Source: Petrolisthes cinctipes (Eukaryota; Arthropoda; Malacostraca; Decapoda; Porcellanidae). Taken from it: DNA of 64,000 nucleotides. The stretch spans positions 1,116,001 to 1,180,000 of the forward strand of contig JAWQEG010000516.1 in NCBI GenBank assembly GCA_033782935.1. The letters are read 5' to 3'. The position numbers and the translations under genes were made by a program. This document shows, in pieces, positions 37,867 through 51,831 of this stretch. Every line of letters starts with the position of its first letter. Position 1 is the stretch's first letter. A model generated the notes under the pieces. That model was not told the DNA's origin and did not search any database. It worked only from the letters and a program-made list of their open reading frames with translations.

Positions 37867-40060
37867 ATATCCCAAATTCAGGTTCAAATCACTCGAAAAT
37901 TCGATATTTTTGGGTCCCAGAAGCAATCTGTACATGCCTACTTCTTGCTAGAATGTTTTCAAGATACAGACCCAAAACAAGATCAAAATCGATATTTTAG
38001 TTGCAAAAAGTCGAAATGTGCATGCATCTTCTGTACCCGTTTATATCTCAAATTCAGGCTCAAAACACCCGAAAATTCGATATTTTTGGGTCCCTGAAGC
38101 GATCTGTACATGCCTACTCCGTGTTAGAGTATTTTCAAAATACAGGCCCAAAACATGCTCAAAATCGATATTTTAGGTGCAAAAAGTCGATATGTGCATG
38201 CATCTTCGGTATCCGTCTATATCCCAAATTCAGGTTCAAAACACCCGAAAATTCGATAATTTTGGGTCCCAGAAGCGATCTGTACATGCCTACTCCTAGC
38301 TAGAATTTTTTCAAGATACAGACCCAAAACATGCTCAAAATCGATATTTTAGTTGCAAAAAGTCGATATGTGCATGCATCTTCTGTACCCTTTCATATCT
38401 CAAATTCAGGCTCAGAACACCCGAAATTTCGATTTTTTTTGGTCCTAGGAGCGATCTGTACGTGTCTACTCAGTGTTAGAGTATTTTAAAAATTCAGGCC
38501 CAAAACATGCTCAAAATCGATATTTTGGGTTCCCAAAGTCGATATGTGCATGCATCTTCTGTACCCGTTTATATCTCAAATTCAGACTCAAAACACCCGA
38601 ATATTCAATATTTTTGGGTCCCAAAAGCAATGTGTACATGCATACTCCGTGTTAATGTATTTTCAAAATACAGGCCCAAAACATGCCGAAAATCTATATT
38701 TTAGGTGCCCAAAGTCAATATGTGTATGCATCTTCTGTACCCGTCTATATTCCAAATTCAGGTTCAAAACACCAGAAAAATCGATATTTTTGGGACCCAG
38801 AAGCGACCTGTACATGCCTACTCCTTTCTAGAATGTTTTCAAGATACAGACCCTAAACATGCTTAAAATCGATATTTTAGGTGCAAAAAGTCGATATGTG
38901 CATGCATCCTCTGTACCCGGTTATATCCCAAATTCTGGCTCAAAACCCCCGAAAATCGACATTTTTGTGTCCCAGAAGCGATCTGTACATGTCTACACCG
39001 TGTTTGAGTATTTTAAAAATACAGGCCCAAAACATGCTCAAAATCGATATTTTGGGTGCCCAAAGTCGATATGTGCATGCATCTTCTGTACCCGTTTATA
39101 TCTCAAATTCAGACTCAAAACACCCGAATATTCGATATTTTTGGGTCCCAAAAGCAATGTGTACATGCAAACTCCGTGTTAGAGTATTTTCAAAATACAG
39201 GCCTAAAACATCCTGAAAATCGATATTTTAGCTGCTCAAAGTTAATATGTGTATGCATCTTCTGTACCCGTCCATATCCCAAATTCAGGTTCAAATCACT
39301 CGAAAATTCGATATTTTTGGGTCCCAGAAGCAATCTGTACATGCCTACTTCTTGCTAGAATGTTTTCAAGATACAGACCCAAAACATACTCAAAATCGAT
39401 ATTTTAGGTGCAAAAAGTCGAAATGTGCATGCATCTTCTGTACCCGTTTATATCTCATATTCAGGCTCAAAACACCAGAAAATTCGATATTTTTGGGTCC
39501 CCGAAGCGATCTGTACATGCCTACTCCGTGTTAGAGTATTTTTAAAATACAGGCCCAAAACATGCTCAAAATCGATATTTTAGGTGCAAAAAGTCGATAT
39601 GTGCATGCATCTTCGGTATCCGTCTATATCCCAAATTCAGGTTCAAAACACCCGAAAATTCGATAATTTTGGGTCCCAGGAGCGATCTGTACATGCCTAC
39701 TCCTTGCTAGAATTTGTTCAAGATACAGACCCAAAACATGCTCAAAATCGATATTTTAGGTGCCCAAAGTCGATATGTGCATGCATCTTCTGTACCCTTT
39801 CATATCTCAAATTCAGGCGCAGAACACCCGAAAATTCGATTTATTTGGGTCCTAGGAGCGATCTGTACGTGTCTACTCAGTGTTAGAGTATTTTAAAAAT
39901 TCAGGTCCAAAACATGCTCAAAATCGATATTTTCGGTTCCCAAAGTCGATATGTGCATGCATCTTCTGTACCCGTTTATATCTCAAATTCAGACTCAAAA
40001 CACCCGAATATTCGATATTTTTGGGTACCAAAAGCAATGTGTACATGCATACTCCGTGTT
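37867..40060. repeat. Partial 8-mer-offset duplication (1,407 bp)
   Basis: Bases 37,867-38,653 recur at 39,274-40,060 with an offset of 1,407 bp, the same offset as the 29.4-kb pair. Marks shared by the copies are CAAATCACTCG, CTTCGGTATCCG, GGTCCTAGGAG and GTTCCCAAAG. They also differ at a number of positions, so this pair looks older. Between the two matching parts, 38,654-39,273 holds unrelated mixed monomers, including GGAAAATCGACATTTTTG near 38,950. Confidence 0.7.
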
Positions 40061-43000
40061 AGAGTATTTTCAAAATACAAGCCTAAAACATGCAGAAAAT
40101 CGATATTTTAGCTGCCCAAAGTCAATATGTGTATGCATCTTCTGTACCCGTCTATATCCCAAATTCAGGTTCAAAACACTCGAAAATTCGATATTTTTGG
40201 GTCCCAGAAGCGATCTGTACATGCCTACTCCTTGCTAGAATTTTTTCAAGATACAGACCCAAAACATGCTCAAAATCGATATTTTAGGTGCAAAAAGTCG
40301 ATATGTGCATGCATGCTCTGTACCCGGTTATATCCCAATTTCTGGCTCAAAACACCCAAAAAATCGATATTTTTGTGTCCCAGAAGCGATCTGTACATGT
40401 CTACACCGTGTTTGAGTATTTTCAAAATACAGGCCCAAAACATGCTCAAAATCGATATTTTAGGTGCCCGAAGTCGATATGTGCATGCATCTTCTGTACC
40501 TGTTCATATCTCAAATTCAGGCTAAGAACAACCGAAAATTCGATTTATTTGTGTCCCAGAAGCGATCTGTACGTGTCTACTCCGTGTTAGAGTATTTTAA
40601 AAATACAGGCCTAAAACATGCTGTAAATCGATATTTTAGCTGCCCAAAGTCAATATGTGCATGCATCCTCTGTACCAGGTTATATCCCAATTTCTGGTTC
40701 AAAACTCCGAAAATTCGATATTTTTGGGTCCCTTAAGCGATCTGCACATGCCTACTCAGTGCTAGTATGTTTTTAAAATACAGGCTTAAAACATGCTCAA
40801 AATCGATATTTTAGGTGTGAAAAGTCGATATGTGCATGCATCTTCTGTATCCGTTCATATCTCAAATTCAGGCTCAGAACACCCGAAAATTCGATTTATT
40901 TCGGTTCCAGAAGCGATCTGTACGTGTCTACTCAGTGTTAGAGTATTTTAAAAATACAGGCCCAAAACATGCTCAAAATCGATATTTTGGGTGCCCAAAG
41001 TCGATATGTGCATGCATCTTCTGTACCCGTTCATATCTCAAATTCAGGCTCAGAACACCCGAAAATTCGATTTATTTGGGTCCCAGAAGCAATCTGTACG
41101 TGCCTACTCCGTGTTAGAGTATTTTCAAAATACAGGCCTAAAACATGCTCAAAATCGATATTTTAGCTGCCCAAAGTCAATATGTGTATGCATCTTCTTT
41201 ACCCGTCTATATCCCAAATTCAGGTTCAAAACACTCGAAAATTCGATATTTTTGGGTCCCAGAAGCAATCTGTACATGCCTACTTCTTGCTAGAATGTTT
41301 TCAAGATACAGACCTAAAACATGCTCAAAATCGATATTTTAGGTGCAAAAAGTCGAAATGTGCATGCATCTTCTGTACCCGTTTATATCTCAAATTCAGG
41401 CTCAAAACACCCGAAAATTCGATATTTTTGGGTACCAGAAGCGATCTGTACATGCCTACTCCGTGTTAGAGTATTTTCAAAATACAGGCCCAAAACATGC
41501 TCAAAATCGATATTTTATGTGCAAAAAGTCGATATGTGCATGCATCTTCGGTATCCGTCTATATCCAAATTTCTGGCTCAAAACACCCGAAAAATCGATA
41601 TTTTTGTGTCCCAGAAGCGATCTGTACATGCATACTCAGTGCTAGAATATTTTCAAATTATACGCCCAAAACATACTAAAAATCGATATTTTGGGTGCTA
41701 AAGTCGATATATGCATGCATCTTCTGTACCCGTTTATATATCAAATTCAGGCTCAAAACACCCAAAAAATCGATATTTTTGTGTCCCAGAAGCGATCTGT
41801 ACATGTCTACACCGTGTTTGAGAATTTTCAAAATACAGGCCCAAAACATGCTAAAAATCTATATTTTAGGTGCCCGAAGTCAATATGTGCATGCATCTTC
41901 TGTACCTGTTCATATCTCAAATTCAGGCTCAAAACTCCGAAAATTAGATATTTTTGGGTCCCTTAAGCAATCTGCACATGCCTACTCAGTGCTAGAATAT
42001 TTTTAAAATACACGCCCAAAACATGCTATAAATCGATATTTTAGGTGTCCAAAGTCGAAATGTGCATGCATCTTCTTTACCCGTTTATATCTCAAATTCA
42101 GGCTCAAAACACCCGAAAATTCAATATTTTTGGGTCCCAGAAGCAATCTGTACGTGCATACTCCGTGTTAGAGTGTTTTTAAAATAGAGGCCCAAAACAT
42201 GCTGTAAATCGATATTTTAGCTGCCCAAAGTCAATATGTGCATGCATCTTCTGTACCCGTCTATATCCCAAATTCAGGTTCAAAACACTCGAAAATTCGA
42301 TATTTTTGGGTCCCAGAAGCAATCTCTACATGCCTACTTCTTGCTAGAAAGTTTTCAAGATACAGACCAAAACATGCTCAAAATCGATATTTTAGGTGCC
42401 CAAAGTCGATTTGTGCATGCATCTTCTGTACCCGTTTATATCTCAAATTCAGGCTCAAAACACCCAAAAATTCGATATTTTTGTGTCCCAGAAGCGATCT
42501 GTACATGTCCACACCGTGTTAGAGTATTTTCAAAATACAGGCCCAAAACATGCTCAAAATCGATATTTTAGGTGCCCAAAGTCGATATGTGCATGCATCT
42601 TCTGTACCCGTTCATATCTCAAATTCAGGCTCAGAACACCCGAAAATTCGATTTATTTGGGTCCCAGAAGCAATCTGTACGTGTCTACTCCGTGTTAGAG
42701 TATTTTAAAAATACAGGCCTAAAACATGCTCAAAATCGATATTTTGGGTGCCCAAAGTCGATATGTGCATGCATCTTCTGTACCCGTTTATATCTCAAAT
42801 TCAGAATCAAAACACCCGAATATTCGATGTTTTTGGGTCCCAAAAGCATCTGAACATGCATACTCCGTGTTAGAGTATTTTCAAAATACAGGCCTAAAAC
42901 ATGCTGAAAATCAATATTTTAGCTGCCCAAAGTCAATATGTGTATGCATCTTCTGTACCCGTTTATATCTCAAATTCAGGTTCAAAACACTCGAAAATTC

Positions 43001-43122
43001 TGTATTTTTGGGTCCCAGAAGCAATCTGTACATGCCTACTTCTTGCTAGAATGTTTTCAAGATACACACCCAAAACATACTCAAAATCGATATTTTAGGT
43101 GCAAAAAGTCGATATGTGCATG
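40061..43122. repeat. Monomeric mosaic
   Basis: About 17 monomers with no tandem partner seen. They include the last clear CGGTTATATCCCAATTTC-type monomers (near 40,325, with a GGTTATATCC relative near 40,678), the GCACATGCC type, and the TCAGAACACCCG/GATTTATTT type. Private marks are GTGTGAAAAG near 40,816, CTTTACCCG near 41,200 and 42,075, and GTGCTAAAGTC near 41,695. Nothing but satellite is visible. Confidence 0.55.
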
Positions 43123-43717
43123 CATCTTCTGTACCCGTTTATATCTCAAATTCAGGCTCAAAACACCCGAAAATTCGATATTTTTGGGTCCCTTAAGCGA
43201 TCTGTACATGCATACTCAGAGCTAGAATTTTTTCAAAATATAGGCTCAAAACATGCTAAAAATCGATATTTTAGGTGTCCAAAGTCGATATGTGCAAGCT
43301 TCTTCTGTACCCGTTTATATCTCAAATTCAGGCTCAAAACACCCAAAAATTCGATATTTTTGGGTCCTAAAAGCGATCTGTACATGTCTACTCCGTGTTA
43401 GAGTATTTTTAAAATACAGGCCCAAAACATACTAAAAATCGATATTTTAGGTGCCCTAAGTCCATATGTGCATGGATCTTCTGTACCCGTTTATATCTCA
43501 AATTCAGGCTCAAAACACCCGAAAATTCGATATTTTTGGGTCCCTTAAGCGATCTGTACATGCATACTCAGAGCTAGAATTTTTTCAAAATATAGGCTCA
43601 AAACATGCTAAAAATCGATATTTTAGGTGTCCAAAGTCGATATGTGCATGCTTCTTCTGTACCCGTTTATATCTCAAATTCAGACTCAAAACACCCAAAA
43701 AATCGATATTTTTGTTT
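43123..43717. repeat. Dimer duplication, 352-bp unit, about 1.6 copies
   Basis: Bases 43,123-43,474 repeat from 43,475 to about 43,680 at an offset of 352 bp (2 x 176). The shared run is GGGTCCCTTAAGCG, CATACTCAGAGCTAG and GAATTTTTTCAAAATATAGG, followed by GTGTCCAAAG and a GCTTCTTCTG variant. The match ends near 43,680, where the first copy has CAGGCTC and the second CAGACTC. Confidence 0.75.
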
Positions 43718-46356
43718 CCCAGAAGCGATCTGTACATGTCTACACCGTGTTAGAGTATTTTCAAAATAAAGGCCCAAAACATGCTCAAAATTGATATTTT
43801 AGGTGCCCAAAGTCGATATGTGCATGCATCTTCTGTACCCGTTCATATCTCAAATTCAGGCTCAGAACACCCGAAAATTCGATTTATTTGGGTCCCAGAA
43901 GCGATCTGTACGTGTCTACTCCGTGTTAGAGTATTTTAAAAATACAGGCCTAAAACATGCTCAAACTCGATATTTTGGGTGCCCAAAGTCGATATGTGCA
44001 TGCATCTTCTGTACCCGTTTATATCTCAAATTCAGAATCAAAACACCCGAATATTCGATGTTTTTGGGTCCCAAAAGCCATCTGTACATTTATACTCCGT
44101 GTTAGAGTATTTTCAAAATACAGGCCTAAAACATGCTGAAAATCGATATTTTAGCTCCTAAAGTCAATATGTGTATGCATCTTCTGTACCCGTCTATATC
44201 TCAAATTCAGGTTCAAAACACTCGAAAATTCTGTATTTTTGGGTCCCAGAAGCAATCTGTACATGCCTACTTCTTGCTAGAATGTTTTCATGATACACAC
44301 CCAAAACATGCTCAAAATCGATATTTTAGGTGCAAAAAGTCGATATGTGCATGCATCTTCTGTACCTGTTTATATTTCAAATTCAGGCTCAAAACACCCG
44401 AAAATTCGATATTTTTGGGTCCCTTAAGCGATCTATACATGCATACTCAGTGCTAGAATTTTTTCAAAATATAGGCTCAAAACATGCTAAAAATCGATAT
44501 TTTAGGTGTCCAAAGTCGATATGTGCATGCTTCTTCTGTACCCGTTTATATCTCAAATTCTGGCTTAAAACACCCAAAAATTCGATATTTTTGGGTCCTA
44601 AAAGCGATATGTACATGTCTACTCCGTGTTAGAGTATTTTTTAAATACAGGCCCAAAACATACTAAAAATCGATATCTTAGGTGCCCAAAGTCCATATGT
44701 GCATGGATCTTCTGTACCCGTTTATATCTCAAATTCAGGCTCAAAACACCCGAAAATTCAATATTTTTGGGTCCCAGAAGCGATCTGTACGTGCATACTC
44801 CGTGTAAGAGTGTTTTTAAAATAGAGGCCCAAAACATGCTGAAAATCGATATTTTAGGTGCACTAAGTCAATATGTGTATGCATCTTCTGTACCCGTCTA
44901 TATCCCAAATTCAGGTTCAAAACACTCGAAAATTCGATATTTTTGGCTCCCAGAAGCAATCTGTACATGCCTACTTCTTGCTAGAATGTTTTCAAGATAC
45001 AGACCCAAAACATGCTCAAAATCGATATTTTAGGTGCCCGAAGTCGATATGTGCATGCATCTTCTGTACCCGTTTATATCTCAAATTCAGGCTCAAAACA
45101 CCCGAAAATTCGATATTTTTGGGCCCCAAAAGCGATCTGTACGTGTCTACTCCGTGTTAGAGTATTTTAAAAATACAGGCCCAAAACATGCTAAAAATCG
45201 ACATTTTGGGTGCCCAAAGTCGATATGTGCATTCATCTTCTGTACCCGTTTATATCTCAAATTCATGCTCAAAACACCCAAAAATTCGATATTTTTGTGT
45301 GCCTGAAGCGATCTGTACATGCCTACTCCGTGTTAGAGTATTTACACAATACAGACCCAAAACATGCTCAAAATCGATATTTTAGGTGCAAAGAGTCGAT
45401 ATGTGCATGCATCTTCATTACCTGTTTACATCTCAAATTCAGGCTCAAAACCCCCGAAAATTTGATATTTTGTGGTCCCAGAAGCAATCTGTACATATCT
45501 ACTCAGTGCTAGAATATTTTTAAAATATAGGCTTAAAACATGCTAAAATTCGATATTTTAGGTGTCCAAAGTCGATATGTGCATACATCTTTTGTACCCG
45601 TTTATATCCCAAATTCAGGCTCAAAACACCCGAAAATTTAATGTTTTTGGGTCCCAAAAGCTATCTGTACATGCTTACTTAGTGATAGAATATTTTCAAA
45701 ATATTGGACCAAAACATACTAAAAATCGATATTTTGGGTGCCCAAAGTCGATATGTGCATGCATCTTCTGTACCGGTTTATATCTCAAATTCCGGCTCAA
45801 AACACCCGAAAATTAGATATTTTTGTGTCCCAGAAGCGATATGTCTATGACTACTCCTTCTTAGAATGTTTTCAAGATACAGACCCAAAACATGCTAAAA
45901 ATAGATATATTAGGTGCAAAAAGTCGATATGTGTATGCATCTTCAGTATCCATTTATATCACAAAATAAGGCTCAAAACACCCGAAAATTCGGTATTTTT
46001 GGGTCCCAGAAGCGATCTGTACATGCCTACTCCTTACTATAATGTTTTTAAGATATAGACCCAAAACAAGCTCAAAATCAATATTTTAGGTGCAAAAAGT
46101 CGATATGTGACTGCATCTTCTGTACCCGTTTATATCTCAAATTCAGGCTCAAAACACCCAAAAATTCGGTATTTCTGGGTCCCAGAAGCGATCTGTACAT
46201 GTCTACTCAATGCTAGACTGTTTTTAAAATATAGGCTTAAAACATGCTAAAAATCGACATTTTAGGTGTCCAAAGTCGTTATGTGCATACATCTTTTGTA
46301 CCAGTTTATATCCCAAATTCAGGCTCAAAACACCTGAAAATTCGATATTTTTGGGT
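43718..46356. repeat. 15-mer unit, first copy (2,639 bp)
   Basis: The first 1,894 bp of this stretch (43,718 to about 45,611) recurs at 46,357-48,250, an offset of 2,639 bp (15 x 176 minus 1). The remaining 745 bp (45,612-46,356) has no copy after 48,250. It holds new types: GGACCAAAACATAC, AAATAGATATATTAGG, CATTTATATC with AAAATAAGGC, and GGTATTTCTGGG. A close relative of 45,562-46,000 lies at 53,837-54,300. Confidence 0.82.
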
Positions 46357-48250
46357 CCCAGAAGCGATCTGTACATGTCTACACCGTGTTAGAGTATTTT
46401 CAAAATAAAGGCCCAAAACATGCTCAAAATTGATATTTTAGGTGCCCAAAGTCGATATGTGCATGCATCTTCTGTACCCGTTCATATCTCAAATTCAGGC
46501 TCAGAACACCCGAAAATTCGATTTATTTGGGTCCCAGAAGCGATCTGTACGTGTCTACTCCGTGTTAGAGTATTTTAAAAATACAGGCCTAAAACATGCT
46601 CAAACTCGATATTTTGGGTGCCCAAAGTCGATATGTGCATGCATCTTCTGTACCCGTTTATATCTCAAATTCAGAATCAAAACACCCGAATATTCGATGT
46701 TTTTGGGTCCCAAAAGCCATCTGTACATTTATACTCCGTGTTAGAGTATTTTCAAAATACAGGCCTAAAACATGCTGAAAATCGATATTTTAGCTCCCAA
46801 AGTCAATATGTGTATGCATCTTCTGTACCCGTCTATATCTCAAATTCAGGTTCAAAACACTCGAAAATTCTGTATTTTTGGGTCCCAGAAGCAATCTGTA
46901 CATGCCTACTTCTTGCTAGAATGTTTTCATGATACACACCCAAAACATGCTCAAAATCGATATTTTAGGTGCAAAAAGTCGATATGTGCATGCATCTTCT
47001 GTACCTGTTTATATTTCAAATTCAGGCTCAAAACACCCGAAAATTCGATATTTTTGGGTCCCTTAAGCGATCTATACATGCATACTCAGTGCTAGAATTT
47101 TTTCAAAATATAGGCTCAAAACATGCTAAAAATCGATATTTTAGGTGTCCAAAGTCGATATGTGCATGCTTCTTCTGTACCCGTTTATATCTCAAATTCA
47201 GGCTTAAAACACCCAAAAATTCGATATTTTTGGGTCCTAAAAGCGATATGTACATGTCTACTCCGTGTTAGAGTATTTTTTAAATACAGGCCCAAAACAT
47301 ACTAAAAATCGATATCTTAGGTGCCCAAAGTCCATATGTGCATGGATCTTCTGTACCCGTTTATATCTCAAATTCAGGCTCAAAACACCCGAAAATTCAA
47401 TATTTTTGGGTCCCAGAAGCGATCTGTACGTGCATACTCCGTGTAAGAGTGTTTTTAAAATAGAGGCCCAAAACATGCTGAAAATCGATATTTTAGGTGC
47501 ACTAAGTCAATATGTGTATGCATCTTCTGTACCCGTCTATATCCCAAATTCAGGTTCAAAACACTCGAAAATTCGATATTTTTGGCTCCCAGAAGCAATC
47601 TGTACATGCCTACTTCTTGCTAGAATGTTTTCAAGATACAGACCCAAAACATGCTCAAAATCGATATTTTAGGTGCCCGAAGTCGATATGTGCATGCATC
47701 TTCTGTACCCGTTTATATCTCAAATTCAGGCTCAAAAAATCCGAAAATTCGATATTTTTGGGCCCCAAAAGCGATCTGTACGTGTCTACTCCGTGTTAGA
47801 GTATTTTAAAAATACAGGCCCAAAACATGCTAAAAATCGACATTTTGGGTGCCCAAAGTCGATATGTGCATTCATCTTCTGTACCCGTTTATATCTCAAA
47901 TTCAGGCTCAAAACACCCAAAAATTCGATATTTTTGTGTGCCTGAAGCGATCTGTACATGCCTACTCCGTGTTAGAGTATTTACACAATACAGACCCAAA
48001 ACATGCTCAAAATCGATATTTTAGGTGCAAAGAGTCGATATGTGCATGCATCTTCATTACCTGTTTACATCTCAAATTCAGGCTCAAAACCCCCGAAAAT
48101 TTGATATTTTGTGGTCCCAGAAGCAATCTGTACATATCTACTCAGTGCTAGAATATTTTTAAAATATAGGCTTAAAACATGCTAAAATTCGATATTTTAG
48201 GTGTCCAAAGTCGATATGTGCATACATCTTTTGTACCCGTTTATATCCCA
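46357..48250. repeat. 15-mer unit, second partial copy (1,894 bp)
   Basis: This segment is nearly identical to 43,718-45,611. I noticed only a few differences: GCTCCCAAAG versus GCTCCTAAAG (46,792/44,153), TTCAGGC versus TTCTGGC (47,200/44,560), AAAAAATCCG versus AAACACCCG (47,730/45,090) and TTCAGGC versus TTCATGC (47,902/45,263). The match stops near 48,253, where copy 2 changes to CAAATGCAGGCTTAAAAC. Few differences over 1.9 kb mean a recent event. Confidence 0.87.
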
Positions 48251-51200
48251 AATGCAGGCTTAAAACACCCGAAAATTCGATATTTTTGGATCCCAAAAGC
48301 GATCTGTAAATATCTACTCAGTGCTAGAATGTTTTCAAAATATAGGCTTAAAACATGCTAAAATTCGATATTTTAGGTGTCCAAAGTCGATATGTGCATA
48401 CATCTTTTGTACCAGTTTATATCCCAAATTCAGGCTCAAAACACCCGAAAATTCGATATTTTTGGGTTCCAGAAGCGATCTGTACATGCCTACTCAGTGC
48501 TAGAATATTTTCAAAATATAGGCCCAATACATGCTAAAAATCGATATTTTAGGTGCCTAATGTCGATATGTGCATCCATGTTCTGTACCCATTTATATCT
48601 AAAATTTAAACTCAAAACACCCGAAAATTCGATATTTTTGGCTCCCAGAAGCGATCTGTACATGCCTACTCAGTGCTAGAATATTTTCAAAATATAGGCC
48701 CAATACGTGCTAAAAATCGATATTTTAGGTGCCCAATGTCGATATGTGCATGCATGTTCTGTACCCATTTATATCTAAAATTTAGGCTCAAAACACCCGA
48801 AAATTCGGTATTTCTGGGTCCCAGAAGCGATCTGTACATGTCTACTCAGTGCTAGACTGTTTTTAAAATATAGGCTTAAAACATGCTAAAAATCGACTCT
48901 TTAGGTGTCCAAAATCGATATGTGCATACATCTTTTGTACCAGTTTATATCCCAAATTCAGGCTCAAAACACCCGAAAATTCGATATTTTTGGGTTCCAG
49001 AAGCGATCTGTACATGCCTACTCAGTGCTAGAATATTTTCAAAATATAGGCCCAATACATGCTAAAAATCGATATTTTAGGTGCCCAATGTCGATATGTG
49101 CATGCATGTTCTGTACCCATTTATATCTAAAATTTAGGCTCAAAACACCCGAAAATTCGATATTTTTGGCTCCCAGAAGCGATCTGTACTTGTCTACACC
49201 GTGTTAGAGTACTTTCAAAATACAGGCCATAAAACATACTAAAAATCGATATTTTAGGTGCCCAAACTCGATATGTGTATGCATCTTCTGAACCCGTTTA
49301 TATCTCAAATTCAGGCTCAAAACACCCGAACATTCGAGATTTTTGGGTGCCAGAAGCGACCTGTACATGTCTACTCCGTGTTAGAGTATTTTCAAAATAC
49401 CTGCCCAAAACATGCTGAAAATCGATATTTTAGCTCCACATAGTCGATATGTGCATGCATCTTCTTTACACGTTTATATCTCAAGTTCAGGCTCAAAACA
49501 CCCGAAAATTCGATATTTTTGGGTCCTAGAAGCGATCTGTACATCTCTACTCCGTATTAGTATACTTTTAAAATTCAGGCCCAAAACATGCTGAAAATCG
49601 ATATCTTAGGTGCCCAAAGTCGATATGTGCATGCATCTTCTGTACCCGATTATATCTCAAATTCAGGCTCAAAATACCCGAAAATTCAACGTTTTTGGGT
49701 CCTAGAAGCAATCTGTACATGCCTATTCCGGGTTAGAGTATTTTAAAAATACAGGCCCAAAACATGCTGAAAATCAATATTTGAGGTTCCCAAAGTCAAT
49801 ATGTGTATGCATCTTCTGCACACGTTTATATCCCAAATTCAGGCTCAAAACACCCGAAAACTCGAAATTTTTGTGTCACAGAAGATATCTGTACATGCCT
49901 ACTTCGTTTTAGAGTATTTTCAAAATACAGACCAAAAACAAGCTCAAAATCGATATTTTAGGTGCAAAAAGTCGATATGTGCCTGCATCTTCAGTACCCG
50001 TTTATATCTCAAATTCAGGCTCAAAACACCCAAAAATTCAATATTTTTGGGTCCCAGAAGCGATCTGTACATGCCTACACAGTGCTAGAATATTTTCAAA
50101 ATATAGGCCCAATACATGCTAAAAATCGATATTTTAGGTGCCCAATGTCGATATGTGCATGTATGTTCTGTACCCTTTTATATCCCAAATTCAGGCTTAA
50201 AACACCCGAAAATTCGATATTTTTGGATCCCAAAAGCGATCTGTAAATATCTACTCAGTGCTAGAATGTTTTCAAAATATAGGCTTAAAACATGCTAAAA
50301 TTCGATATTTTAGGTGTCCAAACTCGATATGTGCATACATCTTTTGTACCAGTTTATATCCCAAATTCAGGCTCAAAACACCCGAAAATTCGATATTTTT
50401 GGGTCCCAGAAGCGATCTGTACATGCCTACTCAGTGCTAGAATATTTTCAAAATATAGGCCCAATACATGCTAAAAATCGATATTTTAGGTGCCTAATGT
50501 CGATATGTGCATCCATGTTCTGTACCCATTTATATCTAAAATTTAAACTCAAAACACCCGAAAATTCGATATTTTTGGCTCCCAGAAGCGATCTGTACAT
50601 GCCTACTCAGTGCTAGAATATTTTCAAAATATAGGCCCAATACGTGCTAAAAATCGATATTTTAGGTGCCCAATGTCGATATGTGCATGCATGTTCTGTA
50701 CCCATTTATATCTAAAATTTAGGCTCAAAACACCCGAAAATTCGATATTTTTGGGTCCCAGAAGCGATCTGTACATGCCTACTCAGTGCTAGAATATTTT
50801 CAAAATATAGGCCCAATACATGCTAAAAATCGATATTTTAGGTGCCCAATGTCGATATGTGCATGCATGTTCTGTACCCATTTATATCTAAAATTTAGGC
50901 TCAAAACACCCGAAAATTCGATATTTTTGGCTCCCAGAAGCGATCTGTATTTGTCTACACCGTGTTAAAGTACTTTCAAAATACAGGCCATAAAACATAC
51001 TGAAAATCGATATTTTAGGTGCCAAAAGTCGATATGTGCATGCATCTTCTGTACCCGTTTATATCTCAAATTCAGGCTCAAAACACCCGAAAATTCGAGA
51101 TATTTTGGTCCCAAAAGCGATCTGTACATGTCTACTCCGTGTTAGAGTATTTTCAAAATGCCTGCCCAAAACATGCTGAAAATCGATATTTTAGCTCCAC

Positions 51201-51831
51201 ATAGTCGATATGTGCATGCATCTTCTGTACACGTTTATATCTCAAATTCAGGCTCAAAACACCCGAAAATTCGATATTTTTGGGTCCTAGATGCGATCTG
51301 TACATGCCTACTCCGCATTAGGATACTTTCAAAATTCAGGCCCAAAACATGCTGAAAATCGATATCTTAGGTGCCCAAAGTGAATATGAGGAATCATCTT
51401 CTGTACCCGATTATATCTCAAATTCAGGCTCAAAATACCCGAAAATTCAACGTATTTGGGTCCTAGAAGCAATCTGTACATGCCTATTCCGTGTTAGAGT
51501 ATTTTAAAAGTACAGGCCCAAAACATGCTGAAAATCAATATTTGAGGTTCCCAAAGTCAATATGTGTATGCATCTTCTGTACACGTTTATATCCCAAATT
51601 CAGGCTCAAAACACCCGAAAACTCGAAATTTTTGTGTCACAGAAGATATCTGTACATGCCTACTTCGTTTTAGAGTATTTTCAAAATACAGACCAAAAAC
51701 AAGCTCAAAATCGATATTTTAGGTGCAAAAAGTCGATATGTGCCTGCATCTTCAGTACCCGTTTATATCTCAAATTCAGGCTCAAAACACCCAAAAATTC
51801 AATATTTTTGGGTCCCAGAAGCGATCTGTAC
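48244..51831. repeat. 11-mer/10-mer tandem pair (offset 1,937 then 1,761 bp)
   Basis: Copy 1 is about 48,244-50,070 and copy 2 about 50,181-51,831. The offset is 1,937 bp (11 monomers plus 1) up to about 48,808/50,745, then 1,761 bp (10 monomers plus 1) from about 48,985/50,745 on. Copy 1 therefore has one extra monomer: the GGTATTTCTGGG/GACTGTTTTTAAAAT/GACTCTTTAGG type at about 48,808-48,984. Shared marks are CATACATCTTTTGTACC, CATGTTCTGTACCCATTT, ATCTAAAATTTA, GGCCATAAAACAT, AGCTCCACATAGTCG and GAGGTTCCCAAAG. Divergence between copies is clearly higher than in the 29.4-kb pair. Confidence 0.78.

Noticed and set aside
45612..46356. Possible inserted non-satellite element between the two 1.9-kb copies
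   Set aside because: Reading through it shows ordinary monomer landmarks at 176-bp spacing throughout, so it is satellite and not foreign DNA.
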